From Marinicellulosiphila megalodicopiae (lineage in GTDB: Bacteria > Pseudomonadota > Gammaproteobacteria > Pseudomonadales > Natronospirillaceae), in NCBI RefSeq assembly GCF_045862395.1, contig NZ_AP023087.1:2976001-3040000 (forward strand): DNA of 64,000 nucleotides. The letters are read 5' to 3'. The translations under genes and the position numbers were made by a program. Each line of letters opens with the position of its first letter. Positions within the stretch are counted from its first letter, which is position 1. The notes under the pieces are model-generated. The model did not search any database and was not told the origin of the DNA. It worked only from the letters and a program-made list of their open reading frames with translations. Positions 1-8,733 of this stretch are shown one piece after another.

Positions 1-172
1 TTATGATGTCATCAATAATACTGCATCTAGTGATGCGGACATTATTATTTGGCAACAAGATAATACAACTGAAGCGACAGGGTTCGATGTTAGTTTGATT
101 TCAAATAAAATCGATATCCAACTTCATAATAACGTAAGATTTAATGTTTTAGAAGGCGACAACTCATTATGA
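1..172 (+). CDS. lptC: LPS export inner-membrane protein LptC, C-terminal part (cut by window edge)
   Basis: An open frame runs in from the left edge and stops at a TGA at 170-172, overlapping the ATG of lptA. It encodes about 56 residues ending ...VRFNVLEGDNSL. The pattern of alternating hydrophobic residues with an A/G-x-G-F-D-V stretch and a terminal 'NNVRF' motif fits the last strands of the LptC beta-jellyroll. LptC is the bitopic inner-membrane member of the LptBFGC complex that passes lipopolysaccharide to periplasmic LptA. The identification rests mostly on the position directly before lptA and lptB, the standard gammaproteobacterial order, because only the C-terminus is visible. Confidence 0.8.
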   Translation, partial: YDVINNTASSDADIIIWQQDNTTEATGFDVSLISNKIDIQLHNNVRFNVLEGDNSL

Positions 173-690
173 CTTTTAAAAATAAAAAACACTTCTGTTC
201 ACTACTTAGATCATTTTTTTTAATTGTGTCTTTTTTAGTAATCAGCCCGGTAATTTTTGCGCAAACATTCCAAATTCTTGCAAAATCAACAAGCATCCGC
301 GAATTAGAAAATGAGCTTTTAACCATTCATTTAAAAGCAGTAGCAAGCAATGCGGAAATTAAAATAATTGGAGATATTTTAGAAGATCACCGCGATCTAG
401 AAACCAGCACCACTCAATTTTTGGATGTAAAAGGCAGCCCTGCTCAGATTGAATTAACCAATGAAAAACAACAACGCATCGTTGTTACTGCTGATCACAT
501 TACCTATGAAGTCATCACAGGGCTCATTATTGCTCAAACCCATGCCAAAATCACTTTTGGCACCAACTACACTAAAGGTCATAAAATCACCTATGCACTT
601 GATGGATCAACTAGGGAATGTTCAAGTGACCTGTCCAAGCCCGATAGTTTTTGTGAAACGGTTTATGATTCACAAGAGATAGTGCAATGA
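169..690 (+). CDS. lptA: LPS transport periplasmic protein LptA
   Basis: 173 residues, the usual LptA length. Residues 1-31 form a signal peptide: lysines, a long hydrophobic core and a VIFA-Q cleavage site. The mature part has the OstA/LptA jellyroll features: an early K-x-T/S-x-I-R-E-L-E element, then short repeated strands such as DHITYEV and KGHKITYALDGSTRE. LptA bridges the periplasm between LptC and LptD-LptE as a continuous groove for lipopolysaccharide. The start overlaps the lptC stop (ATGA), and the stop overlaps the lptB start in the same way, so the three genes are translationally coupled. The family is certain by context and reasonable by sequence. Confidence 0.92.
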   Translation: MTFKNKKHFCSLLRSFFLIVSFLVISPVIFAQTFQILAKSTSIRELENELLTIHLKAVASNAEIKIIGDILEDHRDLETSTTQFLDVKGSPAQIELTNEKQQRIVVTADHITYEVITGLIIAQTHAKITFGTNYTKGHKITYALDGSTRECSSDLSKPDSFCETVYDSQEIVQ

Positions 691-1418
691 GTACACGTAC
701 TTTAATCGCTAAAAATTTAGCAAAGACCTATTCCAAACGCCCGGTTGTTATTGATGTGTCTATTGAAGTTGAACAAGGGCAAGTTGTCGGTTTACTAGGT
801 CCCAATGGTGCGGGGAAAACTACATGTTTTTATATGATAGTAGGTTTGGTGAATCAGGATAAAGGTCAAATTTTCATCAATAATATAGACATCAGTCAAC
901 AACCAATGCATATTCGAGCTCAAAAAGGGCTAGGGTACTTACCTCAAGAAGCATGCGTTTTTAGAAAATTATCAGTTGAAGATAATATTTTAGCTATACT
1001 TCAAACAAGAAAGAATTTTAGTAAAACTGAACAAAAACAAAAGCTTGAATCATTATTGAATGAGTTTAATATTCAACATATACGTAAATCGCTTGGCATG
1101 GCATTGTCCGGCGGAGAAAGAAGACGGGTTGAAATTGCTCGTGCATTAGCGATGGATCCTGCATTTATTTTACTTGATGAACCCTTTGCAGGTGTCGATC
1201 CTATTTCTGTAAACGATATTAAAGATATCGTCAAACAATTAAGCAACAAAGGCATCGGTGTGTTAATTACTGATCATAATGTGCGAGAAACGCTTGATAT
1301 CTGTGAAAAAGCGTATATTGTCGGTAATGGTCACATTATTGCTAGTGGCGATGCAAACAGCGTTTTGCAAAACCAATTAGTTAAAGATATTTATTTAGGC
1401 GAACAGTTTACGTTGTAA
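687..1418 (+). CDS. lptB: LPS export ABC transporter ATPase LptB
   Basis: 243 residues, full length for LptB. Walker A is GPNGAGKTT at residues 38-46, the Q-loop lies in GYLPQEACVFRKLS, the ABC signature is LSGGERRRVEIARAL and Walker B is FILLDEPFAGVDP, followed by the switch histidine in TDHNVRETL. LptB powers extraction of lipopolysaccharide from the inner membrane with LptF, LptG and LptC. It starts four bases inside the lptA stop codon and is followed 21 bp later by rpoN, the classical arrangement. Confidence 0.97.
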   Translation: MSTRTLIAKNLAKTYSKRPVVIDVSIEVEQGQVVGLLGPNGAGKTTCFYMIVGLVNQDKGQIFINNIDISQQPMHIRAQKGLGYLPQEACVFRKLSVEDNILAILQTRKNFSKTEQKQKLESLLNEFNIQHIRKSLGMALSGGERRRVEIARALAMDPAFILLDEPFAGVDPISVNDIKDIVKQLSNKGIGVLITDHNVRETLDICEKAYIVGNGHIIASGDANSVLQNQLVKDIYLGEQFTL

Positions 1419-1439
1419 TCAGAGTAATTATAATAAAAT

Positions 1440-2942
1440 ATGAAAACTTCACTTCAATTAAAAATGGGCCAGCATCTTACGATGACTCCCCAGCTTCAAC
1501 AAGCCATCCGTTTATTACAACTTTCCACGCTCGATTTGCAACAAGAGATCCAACAAGTACTTGAATCCAATCCAATGCTTGAAGTAAATGACGAAGAGCC
1601 TTCTGCAAATAACAATGAACAAGATCAAAATTCACAAAAAAGTGCTGAAAATGAAATATCCGAACCCAATAAAATAGAAGAAACAGATTCACAATGGGAA
1701 GAAAATATCCCTGACGAATTAGCGGTTGATACTTCATGGGACGATATTTATCCAAATCTACCCACAAATATGTCAGCACCTTCTGGTGACGATATTAATT
1801 TTGATAGCTTTCGAAGTGAAACTGAGGATTTACAAGATCACTTATTTTGGCAATTAAACTTAACCCCGATGAATACTCGTGATCGAATCATTGCTGAATC
1901 GATAATTGAATCCTGTGGAAATGACGGATATTTAAAATCCACAATTGAAGAAATTTTCTCAGGCCTTTCAAATGAATTAAATGAAGAAGGTATGAATGAA
2001 GAACAAATGCTTGAATTAGATGAACTAGAAGCCGTTCTTCATAGGGTGCAACAATTCGATCCACCTGGTGTGTGCGCCATAGATTTAAGTGACTGCCTAA
2101 CAATTCAACTAAAGCAACTGCCTCTTCAAACAGAATATTTAGAACAAGCGAAATTGATTGTTAAAGACTTCCTTCCTCAATTAGGTTCTCGTGATTATCA
2201 AAACATCTTACGTAAAACAAAATTTAAAGATACTGAGTTGCAATCTATTTTAGTACTCATACAATCGCTTAACCCTCGCCCAGGGGACAGTATTTCCGAA
2301 GACCAAGCCCAATATGTTGTTCCAGATGTATTTGTTCGTAAAGATATCGAAAACAATAAATGGCTAGTAGAATTAAATCCAGATATCGCGCCAAAATTAC
2401 ACATTAATAGTGGGTATGCTGAGTTAATCAAACGTAATGATGCTTCAAGTGATAATGATTATTTAAAAACAAATTTAAGTGATGCCAAGTGGTTTATTAA
2501 ATCTTTACATAGCAGAAATGAAACGTTACTTAAAGTAGCAACAAAAATTGTTGAACATCAACGTGGATTTCTAGATTATGGCGAAGAAGCTATGAAACCA
2601 TTGGTATTGCATGATATCGCACTTGATGTCGACATGCATGAATCCACCATTTCAAGGGTTACTACTCAAAAATACATGCACACCCCAAGAGGTATTTTTG
2701 AATTGAAATATTTCTTCTCTAGCCATGTTTCCACTGCAAATGGCGGAGAGTGCAGTTCAACGGCGATTCGAGCAATGATTAAAAAAATAATCAGCGAAGA
2801 AAACACAAAAAAACCTTATAGTGATAGCAAATTAGCAACATTATTAGATCAGCAGGGAATTAAAGTTGCACGAAGAACCATTGCAAAGTATCGTGAAGCG
2901 ATGCATATTCCACCTTCAAATGAACGAAAAAGTTTAATGTAA
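1440..2942 (+). CDS. rpoN: RNA polymerase sigma-54 factor RpoN
   Basis: 500 residues. Region I at the N-terminus is glutamine- and leucine-rich (TPQLQQAIRLLQLSTLDLQQ), followed by an acidic Region II linker (about residues 50-110). The core-binding region, the helix-turn-helix and the C-terminal RpoN box ARRTIAKYRE (about residues 477-486) complete the family layout. RpoN directs core polymerase to -24/-12 promoters and needs an AAA+ activator; one such activator, FleQ, is encoded at 17683-19164. It lies downstream of lptB, the usual position, but ptsN follows directly without the customary hpf gene. Confidence 0.97.
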   Translation: MKTSLQLKMGQHLTMTPQLQQAIRLLQLSTLDLQQEIQQVLESNPMLEVNDEEPSANNNEQDQNSQKSAENEISEPNKIEETDSQWEENIPDELAVDTSWDDIYPNLPTNMSAPSGDDINFDSFRSETEDLQDHLFWQLNLTPMNTRDRIIAESIIESCGNDGYLKSTIEEIFSGLSNELNEEGMNEEQMLELDELEAVLHRVQQFDPPGVCAIDLSDCLTIQLKQLPLQTEYLEQAKLIVKDFLPQLGSRDYQNILRKTKFKDTELQSILVLIQSLNPRPGDSISEDQAQYVVPDVFVRKDIENNKWLVELNPDIAPKLHINSGYAELIKRNDASSDNDYLKTNLSDAKWFIKSLHSRNETLLKVATKIVEHQRGFLDYGEEAMKPLVLHDIALDVDMHESTISRVTTQKYMHTPRGIFELKYFFSSHVSTANGGECSSTAIRAMIKKIISEENTKKPYSDSKLATLLDQQGIKVARRTIAKYREAMHIPPSNERKSLM

Positions 2943-2965
2943 CGGATTGAGTTAGTGACTGTATT

Positions 2966-3415
2966 ATGATTCAACTTAAAAATATATTAACGGCCGAAAG
3001 AACCTACATCATGGATCTTGGCTCAAGTAAAAAACGCGCAATTCAAAGTATTAGTCATGAAATTGCTAAAAATTGCACACAATTAAATGAAAATCATATC
3101 TTTGATCATTTAATTGCAAGAGAAAAACTTGGAAGCACTGGATTTGGAATGGGTGTTGCCATGCCACATTGCCGCTTAGATAACTGTGACAAAGTGATCG
3201 GAAGTTTTTTTAAACTTTCTGATCCTGTTGACTTTGATGCACTTGATAGCCAAAAAGTCGATTTGATTTTTGTATTACTTGTTCCAACTGAAGCCGCTAA
3301 TGAACACCTTCAAACCTTGGCAGCAATTGCAGAAAAATTCAGCCAAGCCGATTTTTTAAGCGCTTTAAGAGACTGCAATGATTCTTCAAAAATTTTTGAA
3401 CTATTAAGTAATTAA
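2966..3415 (+). CDS. ptsN: Nitrogen PTS protein EIIA(Ntr) PtsN
   Basis: 149 residues matching the EIIA-Ntr fold. The phosphorylated histidine is His68 in GVAMPHCRLD. PtsN is the output component of the nitrogen PTS (PtsP to Npr to PtsN), controlling potassium handling, nitrogen and envelope stress in relatives. It sits between rpoN and rapZ with 23 bp and 5 bp gaps. In enterobacteria and pseudomonads a ribosome-hibernation gene normally precedes it; here the short rpoN-ptsN gap cannot hold one. Confidence 0.94.
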   Translation: MIQLKNILTAERTYIMDLGSSKKRAIQSISHEIAKNCTQLNENHIFDHLIAREKLGSTGFGMGVAMPHCRLDNCDKVIGSFFKLSDPVDFDALDSQKVDLIFVLLVPTEAANEHLQTLAAIAEKFSQADFLSALRDCNDSSKIFELLSN

Positions 3416-3420
3416 TTATT

Positions 3421-4272
3421 ATGAAATTAATCATTTTAAGTGGTCGTTCAGGTTCAGGTAAAAGTACAGCATTACAAGCATTAGAAGATGCTAAGTTCCA
3501 CTGTATCGATAATTTTCCAGTTTCCATGCTGTTGGATTTACCTAAAAATTTACAAGAAAATGACGACATTCAAAATCTTGCATTGTGTATCGATGCGCGT
3601 AATAGCGCAAAGTCATTAAAAAAATTCGCTCATACTTATAATGAATTATCTCAAGACATCGATACTGACTTAATTTTCTTAGATGCCGATCCTCAGACAT
3701 TATTTAAACGATTCAGCACAAATCGTCGACGCCACCCCTTAACAAATGACAATACCTCCTTATCTGAAGCCATTGAAATTGAAAAATACATACTCAAACC
3801 GCTTGAAGATTTTTCTCAATTAAAAATCGACACATCAAAGTTAAGTGAACAACAACTCAGAACAGTGATACGTGACAGGGTTATTAAACACGAACAATCT
3901 CACCTTTCTCTGCAATTTATCTCATTTGGGTTTAAACACGGGGCTCCCACCGACGCTGATTTTGTATTTGATGTACGCTGTTTACCTAATCCTTATTGGA
4001 ATCCCGATCTTAGAAGTTATACAGGACAACACCAGCCTATCATTGACTTTTTATCGGAACAGCCAGAAGTAAGTCAGATGTATGTTGATATTTTTAGCTT
4101 CATTGAAAAATGGATACCTCAATTTGAACAAAATAATCGATCTTATTTAACAGTTGCGATAGGATGTACAGGCGGCCAACACCGTTCTGTATATTTAGCA
4201 GAAAAATTAACTAAGGGCATGCAAACTAAACATGTAAATGTTCAAGTTCGCCACAGGGAATTAGGACATTAA
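3421..4272 (+). CDS. rapZ: RNase adapter / nucleotide-binding protein RapZ
   Basis: 283 residues, the normal length. Walker A is GRSGSGKST at residues 8-16. The C-terminal domain keeps the conserved GCTGGQHRSVYLAEKL motif, which in the E. coli protein belongs to the part that binds glucosamine-6-phosphate and small RNAs. In enterobacteria RapZ targets the sRNA GlmZ to RNase E and so tunes GlmS levels; in other gammaproteobacteria the RNA target is less clear. It lies between ptsN and npr, the conserved order, five bases after ptsN. Confidence 0.95.
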   Translation: MKLIILSGRSGSGKSTALQALEDAKFHCIDNFPVSMLLDLPKNLQENDDIQNLALCIDARNSAKSLKKFAHTYNELSQDIDTDLIFLDADPQTLFKRFSTNRRRHPLTNDNTSLSEAIEIEKYILKPLEDFSQLKIDTSKLSEQQLRTVIRDRVIKHEQSHLSLQFISFGFKHGAPTDADFVFDVRCLPNPYWNPDLRSYTGQHQPIIDFLSEQPEVSQMYVDIFSFIEKWIPQFEQNNRSYLTVAIGCTGGQHRSVYLAEKLTKGMQTKHVNVQVRHRELGH

Positions 4273-4274
4273 TT

Positions 4275-4544
4275 TTGATTGAAGCAAAAATAGAAGTCAT
4301 CAACAAACTTGGATTACACGCCCGTGCAGCGGCCAAGTTGGTCGGAGTAGCAAATCAATTTAGCTCAAACATCCTTCTAGATAAAGCAGGCAAAACCGCT
4401 AATGCAAAATCTATCATGACTGTAATGATGCTAGGTGCAGCTAAAGGCACTATTTTGGATGTGAGTGCTGAAGGAAAAGACGAACAAGCTGCAATAGATG
4501 CCATAAAAACCATATTTAATAATTATTTTGATGAAGGTGAATAA
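4275..4544 (+). CDS. npr: HPr-like phosphocarrier protein Npr (PtsO), TTG start
   Basis: 89 residues with the HPr fold. The active histidine is His15 in KLGLHARAAAKL, and a conserved serine lies in NAKSIMTVMMLGA. Npr relays phosphate from PtsP to PtsN. The only suitable start is TTG at 4275, two bases after the rapZ stop; it reads IEAKIEVINKLGLHAR, the expected HPr N-terminus, and no ATG fits. Translation is probably coupled to rapZ. The phosphodonor gene ptsP is not in the window. Confidence 0.93.
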   Translation: MIEAKIEVINKLGLHARAAAKLVGVANQFSSNILLDKAGKTANAKSIMTVMMLGAAKGTILDVSAEGKDEQAAIDAIKTIFNNYFDEGE

Positions 4545-4644
4545 CCCAGCGTTATTTCCATATTCATAGATTCTTTTTCTTTCTCTTTATTCTGCTCTTA
4601 CAAATCGCTACACTTACGCGTTTTTTGCCCACTACACTTCAATT

Positions 4645-6009
4645 ATGCCATCTCATTTTGAACAATCGCAATTAGAACAATACTCTTTACTTCTAAATCA
4701 ATCGATTCTCGAAGAAAATTTTGCTGCTTTCAAACAATTAACCGAACAAGAGCTTAATCCTTCAAATTTAGCTTATATAATTGAATCCAACCCAAGTAAT
4801 CAAAGAATTGCCATATGGGAAAATTTAACAGAATCGATTCAATATGAAATCATTCCTTATTTAAATGATGAATTACAGGCATCATTTTTAAAAAACCTTT
4901 CCCCCGAAAAGATCAAAACCGCCACGCAAGATTTAGAGCGCGATGATTTAGCCGACATACTTCAACAGTTACCGGATCGTATTTCGGATCAAGTACTTGG
5001 AGTAATGACCCCTAAAGATCGAAAAGATATGGAAGTATTACTTTCATACGATGAAGATTGCGCAGGCGGTTTGATGAACACAAACTTCATCAGTGTAAGA
5101 GCAAATATCACCCTAGAAGTGGTTTTACGTTTTTTACGTAGGCATTCAGACTTACCCGAACAAATGGATTGTGTATTTGTCACTAGCCGACACGAAAAAC
5201 TGGTTGGTATTTTACATTTAAGTAAGTTATTAACTCATGAGCCAGATTTAACTGTACGTGAAGTCATGAATTCGGACATAGAAGGGATCAAAGTTAACAC
5301 CTCTTCAAATGAAGTTGCCCACCTTTTTGAACGTCACGACTATGTTACTGCGCCTGTTGTATCCAATGATGGTACTTTAGTTGGCTGGATTACAGTGGAT
5401 GACGTGTTAGATGTTATTCGCGAACAAGCCGATCATACTGTTTTATCTTTTGCGGGCTTAGATGAAGAAGAAGATACATTTTCACCTGCTTTTAAAAGCT
5501 CGCAGAGACGCGCTCTTTGGTTAGGTATCAACCTTTTAACTGCACTATTTGCTTCTGCCTGTGCGTTTTTATTCGAAGCTACCCTTGATGAAATTGTTGC
5601 CCTAGCAGTATTGATGAATCTCACTCCTTCTATGGGTGGCATAGCAGGTACTCAAACACTAACGATTGTCATTCGTGGTTTAGCATTGGGGCACATTTCA
5701 AAAAACAATATTCGCTGGTTACTTGGCCGCGAATTAATTGTTGGATTTAACAATGGTTTATTATGGGCAAGTGTAATTGGTATTGCCGTATATTTTTGGA
5801 AAGCGTCCATTGGATTATCCATTATTATTGGCGTTGCCATTTGGATAAATTTGATTATTGCGGTCATTACAGGCACCCTTCTACCCATTTATCTTAAAAA
5901 GAAAGGCATAGACCCTGCATTATCAGGTGGCGTAATTTTAACGACCATTACTGATGTAGTTGGAACTTTTATTTTTTTAGGCTTAGCAAGTATTGTCTTG
6001 TTGAGTTAA
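4645..6009 (+). CDS. mgtE: Magnesium transporter MgtE
   Basis: 454 residues in the MgtE layout: an N-terminal superhelical MgtE_N domain (about 20-125), two CBS domains (about 130-255) and five C-terminal membrane helices (about 285-454). The pore region keeps the conserved LMNLTPSMGGIAGTQ stretch. In MgtE the cytosolic N and CBS domains bind Mg2+ and gate the channel shut when internal magnesium is high. The gene is preceded by a 100-bp gap rich in pyrimidines with no clear terminator. It is followed 18 bp later by darP. Confidence 0.95.
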   Translation: MPSHFEQSQLEQYSLLLNQSILEENFAAFKQLTEQELNPSNLAYIIESNPSNQRIAIWENLTESIQYEIIPYLNDELQASFLKNLSPEKIKTATQDLERDDLADILQQLPDRISDQVLGVMTPKDRKDMEVLLSYDEDCAGGLMNTNFISVRANITLEVVLRFLRRHSDLPEQMDCVFVTSRHEKLVGILHLSKLLTHEPDLTVREVMNSDIEGIKVNTSSNEVAHLFERHDYVTAPVVSNDGTLVGWITVDDVLDVIREQADHTVLSFAGLDEEEDTFSPAFKSSQRRALWLGINLLTALFASACAFLFEATLDEIVALAVLMNLTPSMGGIAGTQTLTIVIRGLALGHISKNNIRWLLGRELIVGFNNGLLWASVIGIAVYFWKASIGLSIIIGVAIWINLIIAVITGTLLPIYLKKKGIDPALSGGVILTTITDVVGTFIFLGLASIVLLS

Positions 6010-6027
6010 TTACAGTTAGGCTATTTT

Positions 6028-6585
6028 ATGAGTGATTTTGAATATTTAGATGATGATGAAGAAGAAATCATCAGCAAAACCCAAATTAAAAAAGAAGCAC
6101 AATTGCTTCAAGATTTGGGTATCCGTTTAATGGAAGTTAAAGAAGGTTATTGGAAAAATTTTCCACTTTCTGATCGACTTCTGACCGCATTAGAAGAAAG
6201 TAAACGCATTCCAAGTCATGAGGCAAAACGTCGCCATGCTCAATTTGTTGGTCGATTAATGCGATCTGCCGATATTGCCGAAATTGAAAAACAACTAGAT
6301 TTATTAGATTCCAGCAGTACGGTATTTCAACAAGTATCCTCTGAAGTTGAAAGGTGGCGAGAATTATTATTAACTCAACCAGACTCCTTAACTGATTTTA
6401 TTACTGAATTTCAACCTCAAGACATACAATCATTACGTCAATTGATTCGCGCTACACTAAAAGAGCAAGAAAAGAATGATAAAGAAAAACAAAAAGCAGA
6501 TTTACAGCAACGTAAACCACAATTTATAGTCAAATCTCGTAAAACTTTGTACAAATCTTTGAAGCAAATTATCAGCTCTAAATAA
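6028..6585 (+). CDS. darP: Ribosome-associated protein DarP/YjgA (DUF615)
   Basis: 185 residues, the family's length. Features seen are an acidic N-terminus (EYLDDDEEE), then the conserved DUF615 core: LPLSDRLLxAL-like (FPLSDRLLTALEESKRI), ARRRHxQFVGRLMR-like (EAKRRHAQFVGRLMRSAD) and ERWRELLL. YjgA/DarP helps late assembly of the 50S subunit in E. coli. It closely follows mgtE and is probably co-transcribed. The C-terminal tail is lysine-rich and longer than in E. coli, which may add RNA contacts (inference). Confidence 0.92.
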   Translation: MSDFEYLDDDEEEIISKTQIKKEAQLLQDLGIRLMEVKEGYWKNFPLSDRLLTALEESKRIPSHEAKRRHAQFVGRLMRSADIAEIEKQLDLLDSSSTVFQQVSSEVERWRELLLTQPDSLTDFITEFQPQDIQSLRQLIRATLKEQEKNDKEKQKADLQQRKPQFIVKSRKTLYKSLKQIISSK

Positions 6586-6683
6586 CTATTTGTCTGGAAT
6601 TGTGATGGTTTGTAATATTTTTGCTAAACTTAAATGCAAACGTGTATATAAATAACAAAAATAAGGCAAATAAGGGAGTTTTT

Positions 6684-8063
6684 ATGTCAGACCACAAGTT
6701 AAGTGCATCCATTACACCAAAACGCTCGATGGAAATGCTTTCGCAACGAGAGGTGTTACTTCTTAAAAAAACAGGAGAAGGCAGTTTATATGAAATTTTT
6801 CGATCTTGTTCATTGGCGATCTTAAATGTCGGCTCTGAATGCGACGATGCGAAAATTTTACTGGCACAATATGAAGACTTTGATATTGAAATCAAACAAG
6901 AAGATCGCGGATTAAAATTACAATTAACCAACGCCCCCTCCTCGGCTTTTGTTGATGGTCAAATGATCGCATCTACTCGAGAAATGTTATTTAGCTGTTT
7001 ACGTGATTTGGTTTTTACTCAAGCTAAATTACAAATGAATCCGCTCCCCTTAGAACAAAGTGATGATATTACAAATTATGTTTTTCACCTTTTACGAAAT
7101 GCAAATGCTTTAAAAGCAGGTCGATTGCCTAATATCGTTGTTTGCTGGGGCGGTCACTCCATTGTCAGAGAAGAATATGAATACACTAAGGCCGTTGGTC
7201 ATGAGCTTGGTTTACGCGGATTAAATATTTGTACAGGTTGTGGACCTGGAGTCATGAAAGGCCCAATGAAAGGGGCCACTATTTCTCATGCAAAACAACG
7301 AATTTATAATGCACGTTATATTGGATTAACTGAGCCGGGGATTATTGCAGCAGAAGCACCCAACCCAATTGTTAATGAATTAGTAATCATGCCAGATATC
7401 GAAAAGCGCCTAGAAGCTTTTGTACGCCTTGGGCATGGAATATTGATTTTTCCTGGCGGTGCAGGCACCGCTGAAGAGCTTCTATATATTCTTGGTATAT
7501 TATTACATCCTGACAATAAAGACATACCTTACCCTCTAATTTTAACGGGTCCGGCTTCTAGCGAAAAATATTTCCAGCAATTGCACGAATTCATCAATAC
7601 CACATTAGGTTTTGAAGCGCAGCAACATTACAAAATCATAATTGATAACCCAGAACAAGTATCTAAAGAAATGAAAGTGGGCATGCAAGCAGTTGAAGAT
7701 TATAGAAAAATAAATTCCGATGCATTTCATTATAATTGGGCGATTAAAATAGATCATGATTTTCAAGTTCCATTTGAGCCCACCCATGAAAATATGGCTA
7801 GCCTTCGTTTATATAAAGATATGCCCACTCACAAACTAGCAGCGAATTTACGTCGAGCATTTTCTGGGATAGTTGCGGGAAATGTGAAAGCTCAAGGCGT
7901 GAATGCCATAGAAAAACATGGACCGTTTGAAATATCAGGTGAACCATCAATTATGAAACCTTTAGATAAATTACTAGGTGCTTTTGTCAAACAAGGCCGA
8001 ATGAAACTACCAGGAACCAAATACACCCCTTGTTATATAGTCAAAACAGACACAGCCTCATAA
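6684..8063 (+). CDS. ppnN: Pyrimidine/purine nucleotide 5'-monophosphate nucleosidase PpnN (YgdH)
   Basis: 459 residues from the ATG at 6684, chosen because a good ribosome site (AAGGGAG, 6672-6678) precedes it and it gives the family's usual length; a longer frame upstream lacks such support. The LOG/lysine-decarboxylase-like Rossmann core is present with the diagnostic PGGAGTAEELLYILG and GCGPGVMKGPMKGA motifs. PpnN hydrolyses nucleoside monophosphates to base and ribose-5-phosphate and in E. coli is activated by (p)ppGpp. It is monocistronic here, ending at a clear intrinsic terminator. Confidence 0.94.
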   Translation: MSDHKLSASITPKRSMEMLSQREVLLLKKTGEGSLYEIFRSCSLAILNVGSECDDAKILLAQYEDFDIEIKQEDRGLKLQLTNAPSSAFVDGQMIASTREMLFSCLRDLVFTQAKLQMNPLPLEQSDDITNYVFHLLRNANALKAGRLPNIVVCWGGHSIVREEYEYTKAVGHELGLRGLNICTGCGPGVMKGPMKGATISHAKQRIYNARYIGLTEPGIIAAEAPNPIVNELVIMPDIEKRLEAFVRLGHGILIFPGGAGTAEELLYILGILLHPDNKDIPYPLILTGPASSEKYFQQLHEFINTTLGFEAQQHYKIIIDNPEQVSKEMKVGMQAVEDYRKINSDAFHYNWAIKIDHDFQVPFEPTHENMASLRLYKDMPTHKLAANLRRAFSGIVAGNVKAQGVNAIEKHGPFEISGEPSIMKPLDKLLGAFVKQGRMKLPGTKYTPCYIVKTDTAS

Positions 8064-8078
8064 AGAGGCTTTTTTTTA
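8054..8078 (+). terminator. Intrinsic terminator of ppnN
   Basis: Perfect 6-bp stem AGCCTC/GAGGCT with a 5-base loop, overlapping the end of ppnN and followed by eight T residues. It separates ppnN from the hslVU operon. Confidence 0.85.
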
Positions 8079-8129
8079 TTCAAATGATTATGATTACCCC
8101 CCTAATCAACCATGTATTCATCTTTTTTA

Positions 8130-8157
8130 CTTGAAACCCCCTAACTTGCCCTCATAC
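8130..8157 (+). promoter_or_regulatory. Candidate sigma-32 heat-shock promoter of hslVU
   Basis: CTTGAAA at 8130-8136 matches the sigma-32 -35 box. After a 14-base spacer (counting from CTTGAA), CCTCATAC at 8150-8157 resembles the -10 consensus CCCCATnT with two mismatches. It lies about 45 bp before the hslV start, where a heat-shock promoter for hslVU is expected from other gammaproteobacteria. Confidence 0.6.
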
Positions 8158-8203
8158 TAAATTTAATTTTTAAAATTATCTTTTATAAAAACAGGACATC
8201 AAA

Positions 8204-8731
8204 TTGACTACGATAGTATCAGCACGTAAAAACGGCCAAATAGTAATAGGCGGTGACGGCCAAGTTTCACTTGGTAATACAGTCATGAAAGGCAACGCTC
8301 GCAAAGTAAGACGTTTGTTTAATGACCAAGTTATTGCAGGATTTGCAGGCTCAACCGCAGATGCGTTTACCCTTTTTGAAAAATTTGAAAGCTACTTACA
8401 ACAACATGGCGGTCAATTAACACGCTCTGCGGTTGAGCTTGCAAAAGAATGGCGCAGTGATCGTGCATTACGTAAATTAGAAGCGATGTTGATTGTGGCA
8501 AACGAAGAAGCATCTTTAATTATTTCTGGTAATGGTGATGTGGTAGAGCCCGAACATGGCGTAATCGCTATTGGTTCAGGGGGCAATTATGCAACTGCTG
8601 CGGCACGTGCATTGTTAGATAACACGGATTTATCTGCAAAAGAAATCGTTGAAAAAAGCCTAACATTAGCCGCTGATATTTGTGTGTTCACTAACCACAA
8701 CCAAATTATCGAAGTATTAGAGAGCAAATAA
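8204..8731 (+). CDS. hslV: ATP-dependent protease peptidase subunit HslV, TTG start
   Basis: 175 residues, the usual length. The protein reads (M)TTIVSARKNGQIVIGGDGQVSLGNT; Thr2, exposed after removal of Met, is the catalytic nucleophile of this proteasome-like subunit, so the TTG at 8204 must be the start. The GSGGNYATAAARAL motif is conserved. HslV forms a double hexamer capped by HslU and degrades misfolded and regulatory proteins in the cytosol. hslU follows two bases later. Confidence 0.97.
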   Translation: MTTIVSARKNGQIVIGGDGQVSLGNTVMKGNARKVRRLFNDQVIAGFAGSTADAFTLFEKFESYLQQHGGQLTRSAVELAKEWRSDRALRKLEAMLIVANEEASLIISGNGDVVEPEHGVIAIGSGGNYATAAARALLDNTDLSAKEIVEKSLTLAADICVFTNHNQIIEVLESK

Positions 8732-8733
8732 TT

